From assembly GCA_900323505.1 (NCBI GenBank), contig OOIN01000020.1:124001-188000 (forward strand): a stretch of DNA of 64,000 bases, read 5' to 3'. A model generated the notes under the pieces. The model saw only the letters and a program-made list of their open reading frames with translations, was not told where the DNA came from and ran no database searches. The position numbers and the translations under genes are program-made. Below are positions 51,701-61,877 of the stretch, in pieces (position 1 is the first letter of the stretch; every line of letters starts with the position of its first letter). This DNA is from Ustilago trichophora. Its lineage: Eukaryota; Basidiomycota; Ustilaginomycetes; Ustilaginales; Ustilaginaceae.

Positions 51701-53014
51701 CCACAGGTCCGCCACTTCGAGCTGTTGACTCCATCTTTGCTGCTCCTCTTCTTCTTGTGTTGCTAGATGCGAGTCTCGCAGTCTATTGCGCTCCGACTGG
51801 GAGGATCTCACCAGCTCGTCAAAGCGACGCCTAGCATCAGCGGGCAGGCGTGCCGCGTGAGTGGTGAGGGCACCATCGCGCTCGTTATTTGCGTCGATTG
51901 GATAGCTGTCGCCCGGTGAATCTGTATCGCCCCCGTCGTTGGGCGAGCTATGTTCCAATAGACGACTCAGACGAGCTTGGATGGCAGAGATGGGATCTTC
52001 TAGATGCGATCGTTTCGATCGTGATTCGAGATCTAAATGATGATGATGATGATGATGATGATGATGCTCCTCCTCTGACGCATGGTGGTCGGATGCGGGT
52101 GCTGCTGCATCAAATGCGTTGCGCCTTGGTGGTGGACTGCTCGATCGCGGTAGGCCGAGATCGCTGCGTGCAGGTAGGACCGAGTGGTGGGCGTGGTGTT
52201 GGAGTGGAGTGAGTGCGGAACTTGGGCTGGCTGAACTTGTCGCCGCTTGGAGATAGCGCCGATGGGACTCGTCCCATTCGCTGTCGGAGTGGGATTCAAC
52301 GCCGTGCTGTGTGGAACTGTCGGTGCCGGTTATAGCAGTGCTCTGTGTAGCGGCGCTCAGATCGGTCTCGTCTCCACTGTTGGGATCGAGACCAAAAGCG
52401 AGACGAACAGAATCCCAGCGCTCTCGCCAGTTGCTTCCTCGCACTTTGACGAGACTCAGCAAGATAGACCATAAATGAGCGTCCCAATCTACTCGACCAC
52501 GAATGCTAGAAGGGCCAGCTCGTCGTTGTCTTCGATTCAGTTCTTCTGGTAAGTGGGCGGTGTATGCCGCCTTGAGTCGGGAAAAGTCGGAAGCATGAGA
52601 CGGCAGTGTGGACACGAGGCGATCGAAAAAGTGGATGTCATCGTCGGTGAGTGCTTTGAAAGCTTGGTTGATGGAGAATCGAGACGATGTGCTGGGTGGC
52701 GTGGTGGAGGTTGAGACTGTGTTTTGAGATGAACTTGCCACCGAAGCTGCGGTGTGCGAAGTAGAAGAGAGAGAGGCTTGTAGTGGTGACTGGGAAAGTG
52801 GCGATGGGTAGTAAGGACGATGCGTAGCCTGGCGCAGATTGACGTCTTGCAAGTTCCGCCGAAGTTGATCCAGACCAGAGTTGCTGACAGATGACGATCG
52901 AATACCTCCCGACAATGATGGTCGACCAGATCGTGATCCAATGACGCCCCTTGCGTTCGGGAAGTTTAACGACATGATGGGGGAAGGGTGGCGATGTATT
53001 TGCGTCAGAGGCAA
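48731..53014 (-). CDS. sfi1: Sfi1-like centrin-binding spindle pole body protein
   Basis: A 1427-residue single-exon protein. From about residue 450 to 1150 it is a long array of ~30-residue helical repeats with an aromatic-rich centre. Examples are AFHLWKERYMNQV, AWDRWNDRFDQ, TFHQWRTQLR and AFHIWKHRHTT, interleaved with basic linkers. This (F/W)xxWxx spacing is the hallmark of Sfi1, which binds centrin along its length and builds the spindle-pole-body half-bridge. The N-terminal ~430 residues are Ser/Thr-rich with a polyhistidine run (from a GAT-type repeat at 52038-52065). The C-terminal ~250 residues are Ser/Arg-rich, with a duplicated SSSPSVAH unit (24-bp repeat near 49553-49606). The ATG at 52975 (MSLNFPNARG) may be the real start. 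Confidence 0.85.
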   Translation of the reverse strand: MPLTQIHRHPSPIMSLNFPNARGVIGSRSGRPSLSGGIRSSSVSNSGLDQLRRNLQDVNLRQATHRPYYPSPLSQSPLQASLSSTSHTAASVASSSQNTVSTSTTPPSTSSRFSINQAFKALTDDDIHFFDRLVSTLPSHASDFSRLKAAYTAHLPEELNRRQRRAGPSSIRGRVDWDAHLWSILLSLVKVRGSNWRERWDSVRLAFGLDPNSGDETDLSAATQSTAITGTDSSTQHGVESHSDSEWDESHRRYLQAATSSASPSSALTPLQHHAHHSVLPARSDLGLPRSSSPPPRRNAFDAAAPASDHHASEEEHHHHHHHHHHLDLESRSKRSHLEDPISAIQARLSRLLEHSSPNDGGDTDSPGDSYPIDANNERDGALTTHAARLPADARRRFDELVRSSQSERNRLRDSHLATQEEEEQQRWSQQLEVADLWRARRLLQMCLAWWITLTRQQLEEAQNAADASARVTVDKAWERWRVQAQQEREARRTGEKTDRVRCTLTAFRHWKRRARIALERKEERKKDSMRTAYYTVTSAVKTRTLRQAFHLWKERYMNQVADHVRRRHLQAGALALWQMRSSHSKQLRMREKVVKVKRDHSILTQAWDRWNDRFDQSKALSQFQHYHHRLLAAEALHTWRKKAMLSKLSQAFTDRRLKLAVIDGWKFALEQRHLHRKQETIAVRWRSRRLKHDIITKWRRLSQRISSMEEQAITMQNRKKKERLHSLFHSWQLQSRAALFQRVRAANTVEHAFHIWKHRHTTLITSLHQRESSIVQRHNQVTLLAYLKRWSELTSHIRNRESQVQARRNEALCNDVFIAWRNKQLEHCLLEQKSAAVSDFFTLRSTFHQWRTQLRAHRADVKEANHNRRLVQQVFEIWKARTSKQQRLSAILQHSLAKSDQALARSYLNQWVARIIEVRSRELEVKEQRERRLVKAAFCAWIEACLRHDDLLALMNSYIDVKEEDRKRRMFVHWNKVAREHKERKGKAEMLVASARKKLLTQSLTIWQDKMKERSLATQEYDMLMRRQQLSLHWALNIWQSQTLSLPAIRMRNTSLKRAAFRHWRQSLPGAQIFNQAARIARFRSLQRSWQTWKNAIKFRRQLRAAARFGAGSISVQRLRTLSAAAAANRPAGSSSPSVAHSSSPSVAHSSSPFRVAYASGWSSQSATPVRRPRTSLALLPPASADASEPYLDQKSPALHVGNNIRSGRQTQRGPSFSRRSTSVPRYLETSLAGEVVDNPHQSISDAVHLREVESPSKEAALRRTRTTIADVTPTSASVSEHSRFSLALQSSTSSVSAAHEPRSGAGLTSRIGRNETSGRGPPLASVAHGKIMHKQAQSDTESLSHSRTRRSAKYEQSSLTTSAANAALRLGLQQPVSNDGFESANSVQSAPADRRHATPRQSLAVAEDMILQLRARAKSRQREQV

Positions 53015-54295
53015 CGACTACGATAAGGTGTCGGAGCTGCCGGTCCGTTACCCCTCATGACTGCGTGAGGGAGAGAGGCATGTCAATGTTGTTAAGAAGG
53101 ATGATGATGATGAGCAGCAGAGATGTTCGACCAGCTGTGCGAGGGACCAGCAACGGCAATGCCGAGCCTGGACGGAGTCGTGGGAAAGGTCTGATCCTCA
53201 AGGTCGAAATTGAAATCGAAAGCCAACAAGCCGAGCCTCGACACACAGCCAAAGCTCGAGAGAAAGGGTGAAATAGAGAGAGGCAGTGTTAAAGAACAAG
53301 TAAAGGTGACAAGGAAACCTTAACGTTGCCGTTGCCGTTGCCGTTGCCGTTCAGCGTCGGCAGCATTCACTCGTAAGAGACTGCAAAGTGCAGGGTCTTT
53401 TCTTTGCCTTGCTCTGCACTCACGTCACACAGTCACCTGCCACTTTGCAGCAGTGAGCCAAAGACCAACACTTTTCTGACAGAGTTAGAGTGCAAGTCGC
53501 GTCGCGTGCCGATCCATACTGTACCTCGACGTTTTGCCCGATTGAATCGGAATTTCACCCAGCAGGAGAAACACAGAGAGAGAGCCAGACATGTGGACCC
53601 TGTCGCGACTTTGGGCTGCCTAGCTCGGAAGTCGGGCAGCGATTGCCTCTGAGCGACTTTTGCTGCTGTGTCGTTGGATTTCAAACCCACAAATTCTGAG
53701 AGGAGGGCCAAAGTACAGCGCGCACTAGGGCAAAGGGGGAGAGGGCATTAACCCACGAAACAAGAAGATCGCAAAATTTCCTTGAAAAATTTCTTGCAGC
53801 GTGCCTAGCCAGCACGGGTGCAAATGCTCAGTCCTCGCACACCTGGTGTGCACCTTCTCGTATTCGCCCTTGTGTACAGTAAGTAGATTGGCATCCATTG
53901 TCACCCTTTCTCCTCTCCTTCTCACTCTCATCTGCGTCTATCGACAGTCCGGACAGTCTATAACTCCGCCTTTCGTCTTTCTCAGACGGAATTCATCTGT
54001 CTGGTTCCCTTTATACCTATCTACCACCACTCCTCGGTTTCGGCTCCATCACTCGCGTTCAGCTTGCTTCTCTAGCTGAACATCGATAATCCATTCGCCC
54101 ACCCTCCTTGAAACGGATCTGGCCCTCTTCATCTCCTACGCGGCGCATCTCTTCCATTTTTATCGATACCCTTGAGAGATAGAAAGACTCACTCTCAAAA
54201 CATCCACCGGAGTGCTACCTAGATCTCCTTTTACACGACACCTCCTTCCCAATTCTTTCCCGTTCCCCCCCTCAAAAGCGTCAAGAGACACAATC
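53015..54295. promoter_or_regulatory. Divergent intergenic region between SFI1 and EF-3
   Basis: No gene is seen. A GTTGCC hexamer is repeated four times at 53325-53351. The final 350 bases form a strongly pyrimidine-rich, CT-biased promoter/leader before EF-3, as expected of a highly expressed fungal gene. Confidence 0.5.
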
Positions 54296-57200
54296 ATGTC
54301 GGGCGCATCACAGGCTCTTGAAGGCCTTTACAAGGCTCCTTCCGCCGAGGAGTGCTACGCTGCCGCAGAAAAGCTCGCCGAGTACGTCAACGACAACGGC
54401 CTCCGCGTTATCCAGTCCGAGGGTATCCTCGACAGCCTCGTCAAGGCTTCCAAGAACAAGAAGAGTGGCTACGAGCGTGAGGCCGCTGCTATCGGTCTCG
54501 ATGCCATCTTTGTCAAGGTCGGCGGCAAGAATGCTCCCAGCCCCCTTGGCGCTGAGCCATGGCTCCTCAACACACTCCCCGCTATTCTCGAACTCTACGC
54601 AGACAAGGGCGATGTCGTTCGTGCAGCTGCCGAGACTGCTGCTGGCTCACTCCTCTCTCTCGTCCCTCCCGAGGCTGCTCCCGAGTTCCTCGCAACCCTC
54701 TACGAGGTACTCGGTTCCGGTAGCGCCAAGTGGCAGGCCAAGGTAGGCGCTCTCAAGCTCCTCGGCCGTCTCAGTGGTTCCGCCAGCGAGCAGATCGGTG
54801 ACGAACTCGTCGAGCTCATTCCATACCTCACCAAGGCCATGCACGAGACCAAGGCAGAAATCTCCAAGCAGGCGAGAAAGACCGCCATCAAGGTCTGCGA
54901 GGCCTGCCTCGACAACAAGGACATCAAACCCTTCATTCCTGACCTCGTTGGCTGCATGGCTCAACCCGACGCTGTGCCAGAATGCATCAAGAAGCTCTCG
55001 GGTACCACCTTCGTCGCTGAAGTTACTGGCCCTGCCCTTGCCGTCATGGTTCCCTTGCTTGCCCGTGCGCTCAATGAACGTTCTCAAAACGTCCAGCGAC
55101 AGGCCGTCGTTGTCGTTGACAATCTTTGCAAGCTTGTCCGAGACCCCCATGAGGCCGCCAAGTTCTTGCCCGAGCTCACCCCCGGTGTCGAGCGTATTGA
55201 GAAGGGTGCCTCTTTCCCCGAGGTCCGTGAGCACGCCAAGAGCGCTCTCGACACCCTCACCGCTGCTACTGCTGCCGTCGGCGCCAGTGCTGCCACCGAG
55301 GACCCTAAAAAGGTCTTTGACCAGCAGTGCGCTGCTGCCCTCGATGCCATCATCGCCGCTGTCCAGTCTCGTGTTCCTGAGGAGCACGCTAACGTCAAGA
55401 GCGACGCCTTCGCCCTTACTGGACTTGAATACCTTGCCAAGTCCATCGCCCGTCTTGCCAACAAGCGTGTACTCCACGCCGGCGCTTGGGACGATGTCTA
55501 CGTCCAGCCTTACCTCCGCAGAATCTGCACCGACGCCGAAGCCGCTCAGGCCGCTACTGCAGAGCTCCGCAAGACCTACATCGAGCTCGACAAGGCTCGT
55601 TTCGGAAACTCTGAGGAGGAGGATGACGACGAAGCTGGCGAGTGCCTTTGCCGTACCGAGTTCTCGCTCGCCTACGGTGGTCTCCTCTTGCTCAACCACA
55701 CCACACTCAAGCTCTACCGCGGTCATCGATACGGTATTGTCGCTGCCAACGGTAGTGGTAAGTCGACTCTGCTCAAGGCCATGCGTGATGGCAAGGTCGA
55801 GGGCTACCCTTCGCAGGACGAGGTTCGTACCCTCATGGTCGAGCACAGTCTTCAGGGCGAGGACGGCAACACTCCCATCATCGACTTTATCGCTAACGAC
55901 AAGAAGCTCGTCGGTAAGTCGCGCGAGGAGGTCGCCGACAAGCTGCGTGAAGTTGGCTTCGACGACGAGAAGCAGAAGAACCCCGTCGCCTCGCTTTCCG
56001 GTGGTTGGAAGATGAAGCTCGAGCTCGCTCGTGCCATGCTTTCCGATGCCGTTGTCTACCTGCTCGACGAGCCTACCAACCATCTCGACGTTGCTTCCAT
56101 CGCCTGGCTCGAGAACTTCCTCGTTACCAACAACCAAATCACCGTCGTCACCGTCTCGCACGACTCTGGCTTCCTCGACAACGTCTGCACCGACATCATC
56201 CACTACGAGAAGAAGAAGTTGCGATACTACAAGGGCAACCTTTCCGACTTTGTCAAGACCAAGCCTGAAGCCAAGGCGTACTACTCGCTTGCCGCCACCA
56301 CCGTCAAGTTCTCCTTCCCTCCCCCCGGCTCGCTCATGGGTGTGCGCTCCAACACGCGTACCATCCTCAAGATGTCCAACTGTACTTTCACCTACCCTGG
56401 CATGTCCAAGCCATCGCTCAACGACACGTCGTGTGCCATCAGCCTGTCGAGCCGAGTCGGTGTGCTTGGTCCCAACGGTGCTGGTAAGAGTACGCTCATC
56501 AAGGTGCTCACCGGTGAAGTTGTGCCCCAGACGGGCAAGGTGGAGAAGCACCCCAACTTGCGTATTGCCATGATGGCCCAGCACGCCTTCCACCACTTGG
56601 AGCAGCATCTCGAGAAGACCGCCGTCGAGTACATCGCCTGGCGATACCAGGACGGTCACGATCGAGAGATGACCGAGAAGGCTTCGCGTAAAATGACCGA
56701 CGAGGAGAAGGCGCAGATGGAGACGCCCATCAAGTCGACCACCGGCGAGTCGCGCAGGGTCGAGTACATTGTTGGACGACAGAAGCTCAAAAAGTCGTAC
56801 CAGTACGAGATCAAGTGGATCGGATACGAGCACAGGCACAATGCGTGGATCCCGCGTGAGCGTCTGCTCGAGCTCGGATTCAGCAAGCTCGTGCAGCAGT
56901 TTGACGATTTCGAGGCCTCGCGTGAAGGTGCCGGATCGCGCGAGATCAGCGTCAAGCTCATCCGACAGCATCTCGAGGCGGTTGGTTTGCAGGGCGAAAT
57001 TGCTCAGCACCACGCCGTTGGCGGTTACTCGGGTGGTCAAAAGGTCAAGGTCGTGCTTGCGGCCGCCATGTGGAACAACCCGCAGGTTCTGGTGCTCGAT
57101 GAGCCTACCAACTACTTGGATCGTGATGCGCTCGGTGGTTTGGCTACTGCCATTCGCGACTGGGCGGGTGCCGTGGTTATCATCTCGCACAACATGGAGT

Positions 57201-57589
57201 TCGTTGGTGCGCTTTGCCCCGAGATCTGGAACGTCGACCACGGCCGTATCACCTCGAGGAACAAGGGCAACGTTGCCGAGGGAGCCTTTTTGGACGAGAT
57301 GGAGAACGCTTCCACTCCTGGCGCCTCGATTCCTGGTACCCCCATGCCCGGCAGCACGGCTGCTTCGCGTCTCGCATCCAAGGCTGGCACCCCGGTGTCG
57401 TCGGCCGCGCCCACGCCGGCCGGTTCGGGAGATGAGGGTGACCAGGACATGACCAAGTTCAAGGCCAAGAAGGGCAAGAAGAAGCTCACCCGTAACGAGA
57501 AGAAGGCACAGGAGGAGCGTCGTCGTCTGCGTCTGAGCCGCTGGCTCACCTACGGTGGTGACCGTGAACCCGATACCGATGACGAGTAG
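54296..57589 (+). CDS. Translation elongation factor 3 (ABC-F type ATPase)
   Basis: EF-3 is the fungal ATPase that helps release E-site tRNA during elongation. The 1097-residue protein starts MSGASQALEGLYKAPSA. N-terminal HEAT repeats run to about 320, followed by a helical bundle. The first ABC cassette has Walker A NGSGKSTLL near 486, a signature LSGGWKMK and Walker B VYLLDEPTNHLD near 590. The second has Walker A GPNGAGKSTLI near 728, LSGG-equivalent YSGGQKVK and Walker B LVLDEPTNYLD near 931. The EF-3 chromodomain (VEYIVGRQKLKKSYQYEIKW) lies between them near 822-880. The C-terminus is Lys/Arg-rich, for ribosome binding. The upstream frame to 54212 is leader. Codon use is strongly biased to C-ending codons, consistent with high expression. 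Confidence 0.97.
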   Translation: MSGASQALEGLYKAPSAEECYAAAEKLAEYVNDNGLRVIQSEGILDSLVKASKNKKSGYEREAAAIGLDAIFVKVGGKNAPSPLGAEPWLLNTLPAILELYADKGDVVRAAAETAAGSLLSLVPPEAAPEFLATLYEVLGSGSAKWQAKVGALKLLGRLSGSASEQIGDELVELIPYLTKAMHETKAEISKQARKTAIKVCEACLDNKDIKPFIPDLVGCMAQPDAVPECIKKLSGTTFVAEVTGPALAVMVPLLARALNERSQNVQRQAVVVVDNLCKLVRDPHEAAKFLPELTPGVERIEKGASFPEVREHAKSALDTLTAATAAVGASAATEDPKKVFDQQCAAALDAIIAAVQSRVPEEHANVKSDAFALTGLEYLAKSIARLANKRVLHAGAWDDVYVQPYLRRICTDAEAAQAATAELRKTYIELDKARFGNSEEEDDDEAGECLCRTEFSLAYGGLLLLNHTTLKLYRGHRYGIVAANGSGKSTLLKAMRDGKVEGYPSQDEVRTLMVEHSLQGEDGNTPIIDFIANDKKLVGKSREEVADKLREVGFDDEKQKNPVASLSGGWKMKLELARAMLSDAVVYLLDEPTNHLDVASIAWLENFLVTNNQITVVTVSHDSGFLDNVCTDIIHYEKKKLRYYKGNLSDFVKTKPEAKAYYSLAATTVKFSFPPPGSLMGVRSNTRTILKMSNCTFTYPGMSKPSLNDTSCAISLSSRVGVLGPNGAGKSTLIKVLTGEVVPQTGKVEKHPNLRIAMMAQHAFHHLEQHLEKTAVEYIAWRYQDGHDREMTEKASRKMTDEEKAQMETPIKSTTGESRRVEYIVGRQKLKKSYQYEIKWIGYEHRHNAWIPRERLLELGFSKLVQQFDDFEASREGAGSREISVKLIRQHLEAVGLQGEIAQHHAVGGYSGGQKVKVVLAAAMWNNPQVLVLDEPTNYLDRDALGGLATAIRDWAGAVVIISHNMEFVGALCPEIWNVDHGRITSRNKGNVAEGAFLDEMENASTPGASIPGTPMPGSTAASRLASKAGTPVSSAAPTPAGSGDEGDQDMTKFKAKKGKKKLTRNEKKAQEERRRLRLSRWLTYGGDREPDTDDE

Positions 57590-60500
57590 ATAGATGCGGC
57601 TTTCCCGATTTGTTTCATGTGCACATAGACTCACTCAATAGCAGTAAATTAGACTAGAACAGTACTTTCTCTACCTTTTCGTGTCTTTTCAAGCCTTCGA
57701 GTTTGAGCATATTTACACATCTTGCACATTGAGATGGTGGCAACGGAGGATGACGATCTGATCAAAAAAAAAAAAGTCGGTCCAGTGTATGCATCGGTGA
57801 TTGGAGTGATGCATCTTGTGTGCGTGTGTGTGAAAAAGGAAAGAGGAGAGTTGATGATGAGGGTGGGGGGAAAAGATGAGGAGAATAAAATTCGCCGATT
57901 TGTGGCGCTTGCAATTTGTTGCTCTGAGAGAACCGTCCGTGTTGGAGGCGAGCGGGGGGGAGAGCCTGGGTGCATGTGTGTGTGTGTGTGTGTGTGTGTC
58001 ATTTTCTTATCTCTCGCCTTTCTCTTGGTTATCGGGCCAATCAGAATTCACGAATTTTAATCCCAGCAAAAAGAAAGCTCTATTACATTTCCTTCTCTTG
58101 ACGAGACTGCTTTGCTCGCCAGTCAGTATTGTAAACGATGGTTGTTCTTGGGTATTGCTTCTGCTCTATGATTGCTGTTGATTCATCAGAGTCAAAGCTG
58201 ACACAGACAGAGAGAGAAGGATCTGAAGTGGTGATGCTGGACACTTGAGATACGTGAAAGGTCGTCATCAGTGTATGTAGAGATCACCCGGTGCAATATC
58301 ATAGAAGAAGATCAGACGGGGAACCAGCGGATATCTCGGTCGCTGCTGAATCACATCAACCGAATCTGGGTCATCTCTCCCAAGCCAACGCGGGCTTCGG
58401 CCAAGACCGGAAAGTCCGCACCGCACCATCCAACATCATGGTAAGAGAGGGTGGGTAAGAAAGAATGTTGACCGATGCCTCTGCTTAGTGAGACTTTCGG
58501 CTAGATTGTCCACTCATACTTACACCAGAAGCTGTTCGAATCCATCAAACAAATCATTCACCATTCGTTATGCCAAGACCGAGGGATGACCGTGATCAAG
58601 AAGTCTGCACTAACGGCGCTTCCGCCGAAAGAAGCCTCATATGAACGAGCGATGGAATCAAAAAAGATGCCGTTATCGTTTTTGACCAATCACATGGAAG
58701 GTAGCAATCAATTCGAGAGCTTATAGGTGGCTTCGACAGAGAGAAAAGATGACCCGAGGCACATTTGATTGAACCCTGATCATTACGAGTGCTGTTCAAG
58801 TTACAGCAGTTCGACCGCCCCTGAAATGTAGCTATTGAACACCGCGCAAGGAGCACTACGCAGACATTGCCGAGAACAGAGAGCATTGCACATCTTGATC
58901 TCACCTTGCCTACTATTGTCCGTGCTGTGTGCCTGCATCGGGCTCGCTACGGATCATCCAAGCCACCGTAGGCTTACACGGATCACATCTCGGCTCTGAC
59001 CATCATTTTCGGCTGTACCGACAAGCCATGCTGTGACTACTGTAAACAAGCTGGGTCGGATGTGCCGTCATTGTGAGAAGCGGAACCATCAGACAAGGGA
59101 AAGTGAAGCTGCCGCCTTTGTGTGCGTGCATACATATTTTTTGCGGGCCTTTCTCGGCCTCACTCGCGAGATCATCGGAGCAACAAGAAACAATAATAAT
59201 AATAATCAAATAAAATAAAAATCCAAATCCAAATCACCACTCAATGCAGCAGCAGTACCTCATCGATTCATCGTTTCACACATGTGGTTGATGTTCGCTT
59301 TTCCTTTTTTTCCCTTTTTTTTTTTTAGACTCGGGTTGCGAGCCTGCAGAAGAGCAACGAAAACATTAATTTGTCGGAAAAGTGAGCATTTTCAGGAGCA
59401 TTCCCATTCACCACACGCCATTCGACTCTGGTTGTCGGTGCGCTGAACAGAGCTTTGTTTCTTGACCCGTGAATCTGGTTCTCAAGGCGGATGGAACCTC
59501 GCTCGGGCATCGATTCGATTCAGGACAGCAGCGAGCAGCTTTTACCTTTCTCTTCATGACTCGCTTGCACGGCCATGTTGGGATCGGCACCTTGACTTGC
59601 CGCCTCTGTCTGTTCTTTGCTAGCCTTTGCAGTCATCCGATAGTCAAGTTCATTTACATCAGGCTGCACATCAATGTGACCGACGTGTGCATCCATTGAA
59701 AATGTCGGCGTTGAGTCAGGGTCTCGAAAAAGCGCAAAAGCCGATACTTGGTTCTCACGAGCCAACTTTTTTGATGTTCTTTACTGAGTAGGTCGCTCGC
59801 GCTTGGACCCTCATCTTTGGCTCGATGCTTCCACACTCACAATCGATCTCGATCCGATTCTTCGCTATGTGGCGGCAAACCGCACCGCGTTTCCGTGAGA
59901 CATCTCAATTCCAAGTGTCGGTCCATCGAACATCACCCGTTGCACCAGTATTTACTATATACACATGGCCCCGTGGGTGCTAACAAATGGGTGCATATGA
60001 CTCCTACTCTGAATAAGCTCGTCCTCCGCTCAGTGTGCTTTGTCCGCTCAGCTCCACAGAGGTGTCGATGGGCTGCTCCGTATGCTGTCGTTTGGTTATT
60101 GTGGCCGATGGTTCGAACCTGCCGGTACTCCAACAAGATCAACCCACCATTTCTTTAGCTGAGATTACTCCCAAGCTTGACTCGAATGAACCTGCATTTG
60201 CATCTGCTGCATAGACAGAGCGTGGGTCAAGGTTAAATATCGTGGGTGCTTTTCTGATGCAAGACACTCCAAGATGCACTGTTGGATCTTGTGGCGCGTG
60301 CTTGCAGTAAGTGTCTGCTGCTGCCGCCGTCTTCTTTGCGCTCACGCCCAAAGAGCATAATTGTACTGTACTGTACAGTACACGCTGCCACACCCAAGAA
60401 TCTTGAAGAGAGAGCGAAAAAGGACCCAAATTCGGACCAATTTCACAACTTTCGGTTCGGCCGCCACGACCGCTTCCGTGAGGTGCAGTTGCGCAGTTTT

Positions 60501-60662
60501 GCAGTTGCACCCTCTCTCGCAATTCTCCCATTCCACAAATTGGACTTTTTTTGGCTTTCCGTGGTGGGTCCAGTGTGTATGGTCTCGCTGCTACTGCTCA
60601 ACTTCCTACCTCGCAAGATTGGCTGGCTGGCTGTTTCAGCAGTGACCTGTCGGGACCCTCTC

Positions 60663-60700
<38 letters not shown>

Positions 60701-61877
60701 ATTCACTCTCCTCCATCGCATCCTATCGAGCGCCATCTCGTCCCTTTTTGCTTTCATCGACTTGATCTCTCTTCGCTTTGACGGATGATCTCCGCTTCCG
60801 AGCTGGTCGAGCCAATACTCTCCCCGATTCTGCGCATTTGCTCTCGGTGATTCTTCTTCCCTTCAGGTGGTGTGGCATTCACGCAGTCGGTCGCCATCAT
60901 CCACAGACACACACACACACACTCTCTCTCTCTCCCTCCCCCTTTCTCCTCCGCTTTCTCCCCCCACCCAAATCTGACTCGAATCCTCGTTTCACCACCG
61001 ACGCTCTACCTTGACTCTCTCCAACACTCGTTGTTGGGGCATTCAGCCACCTTCGCCACCCACATCCGCCGCCGGCAGAACATCACCACACAAACACATA
61101 CACCCTCTGCGCTGCATCCGTTCATCGTTGCTCTCCGGCCACACCGGTTTCTGCCGACAGTCATTCTTTCTCAAAGGTAAGCAAAAAGCTTCACGACATT
61201 GTCTCCCTTCCACTCTCCATCACCACTTCGTCCATCCATCGATTGCCATCACCGCGCAGCTCCCCCGACCTTCAGCTCCGCTCCATCAACCATCAAGCCA
61301 CCGCTTCGATCATCTTGCTCGTCTCATCAGTCCAGCTCTTCTCCACCCTAGACAAGTATTGACGCCATTCTATAGCTGGCATCACGACCTGCTCAACAAT
61401 CTTCCACCCGAAAGGTTCGGCGTCTTCATCTGGTCTCTGTCGAGGCTCAAAGCAAGCGCTCTTTCTCGACCACACCGGTCCTAACACTTCATCACCGGAC
61501 ACCGTCAACATCCACGACCGCTACGGCGCTTGTCACGAAATACTTCGCTCAATATTGTCAGCCGTTGACGTAGCAGCTCCTCGCAGTGAACTGTCTCCAC
61601 CCAACCCGACCAGCTCGTATTAGCACGCTTGCCTTCACCTTCTCATCGACAGCACCAATCCGCCCCGCATCATCCTTGTCGTCATCCGCCCAGACTAATC
61701 CCAAGATTTGCATCCGTCTCAACTGTGGCCATCCATACTGATTTGCCCGTCTCGATCTTCTTGGCTTCTGTTCATTCCCCTCAACTCACTACCAAATCCG
61801 CTGAACTTCGCAACGACTCTCATTCTGCTCCTGTCTCGTTTCTCTCAAACTTGGACAACGGTCGATTCTCATCCTCG
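57590..61877. promoter_or_regulatory. 4.3-kb gene-poor region upstream of the Nit2-like gene
   Basis: No convincing gene is visible on either strand. It holds microsatellites: GT near 57974-57999, CT near 60669-60699 and CA near 60902-60920. A TGTACTGTACTGTACAGTAC palindrome lies at 60363-60382. From about 60650 onward it is a long pyrimidine-rich leader. A strong donor, AAAG|GTAAGC, at 61176/61177 suggests a 5' leader intron or upstream exon of the Nit2-like gene. The frame of that gene is open from 61590, before its first ATG. Confidence 0.5.

Noticed and set aside
54647..57634. A 995-codon open frame on the minus strand, antisense to EF-3
   Set aside because: EF-3 on the plus strand is certain from its ABC and HEAT motifs. 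The antisense frame lacks any domain and is a known artefact of strong C-ending codon bias in a highly expressed gene.
60100..60135. GGTTCGAAC resembling a tRNA T-loop
   Set aside because: No acceptor stem, D-loop or anticodon stem can be folded around it on either strand.
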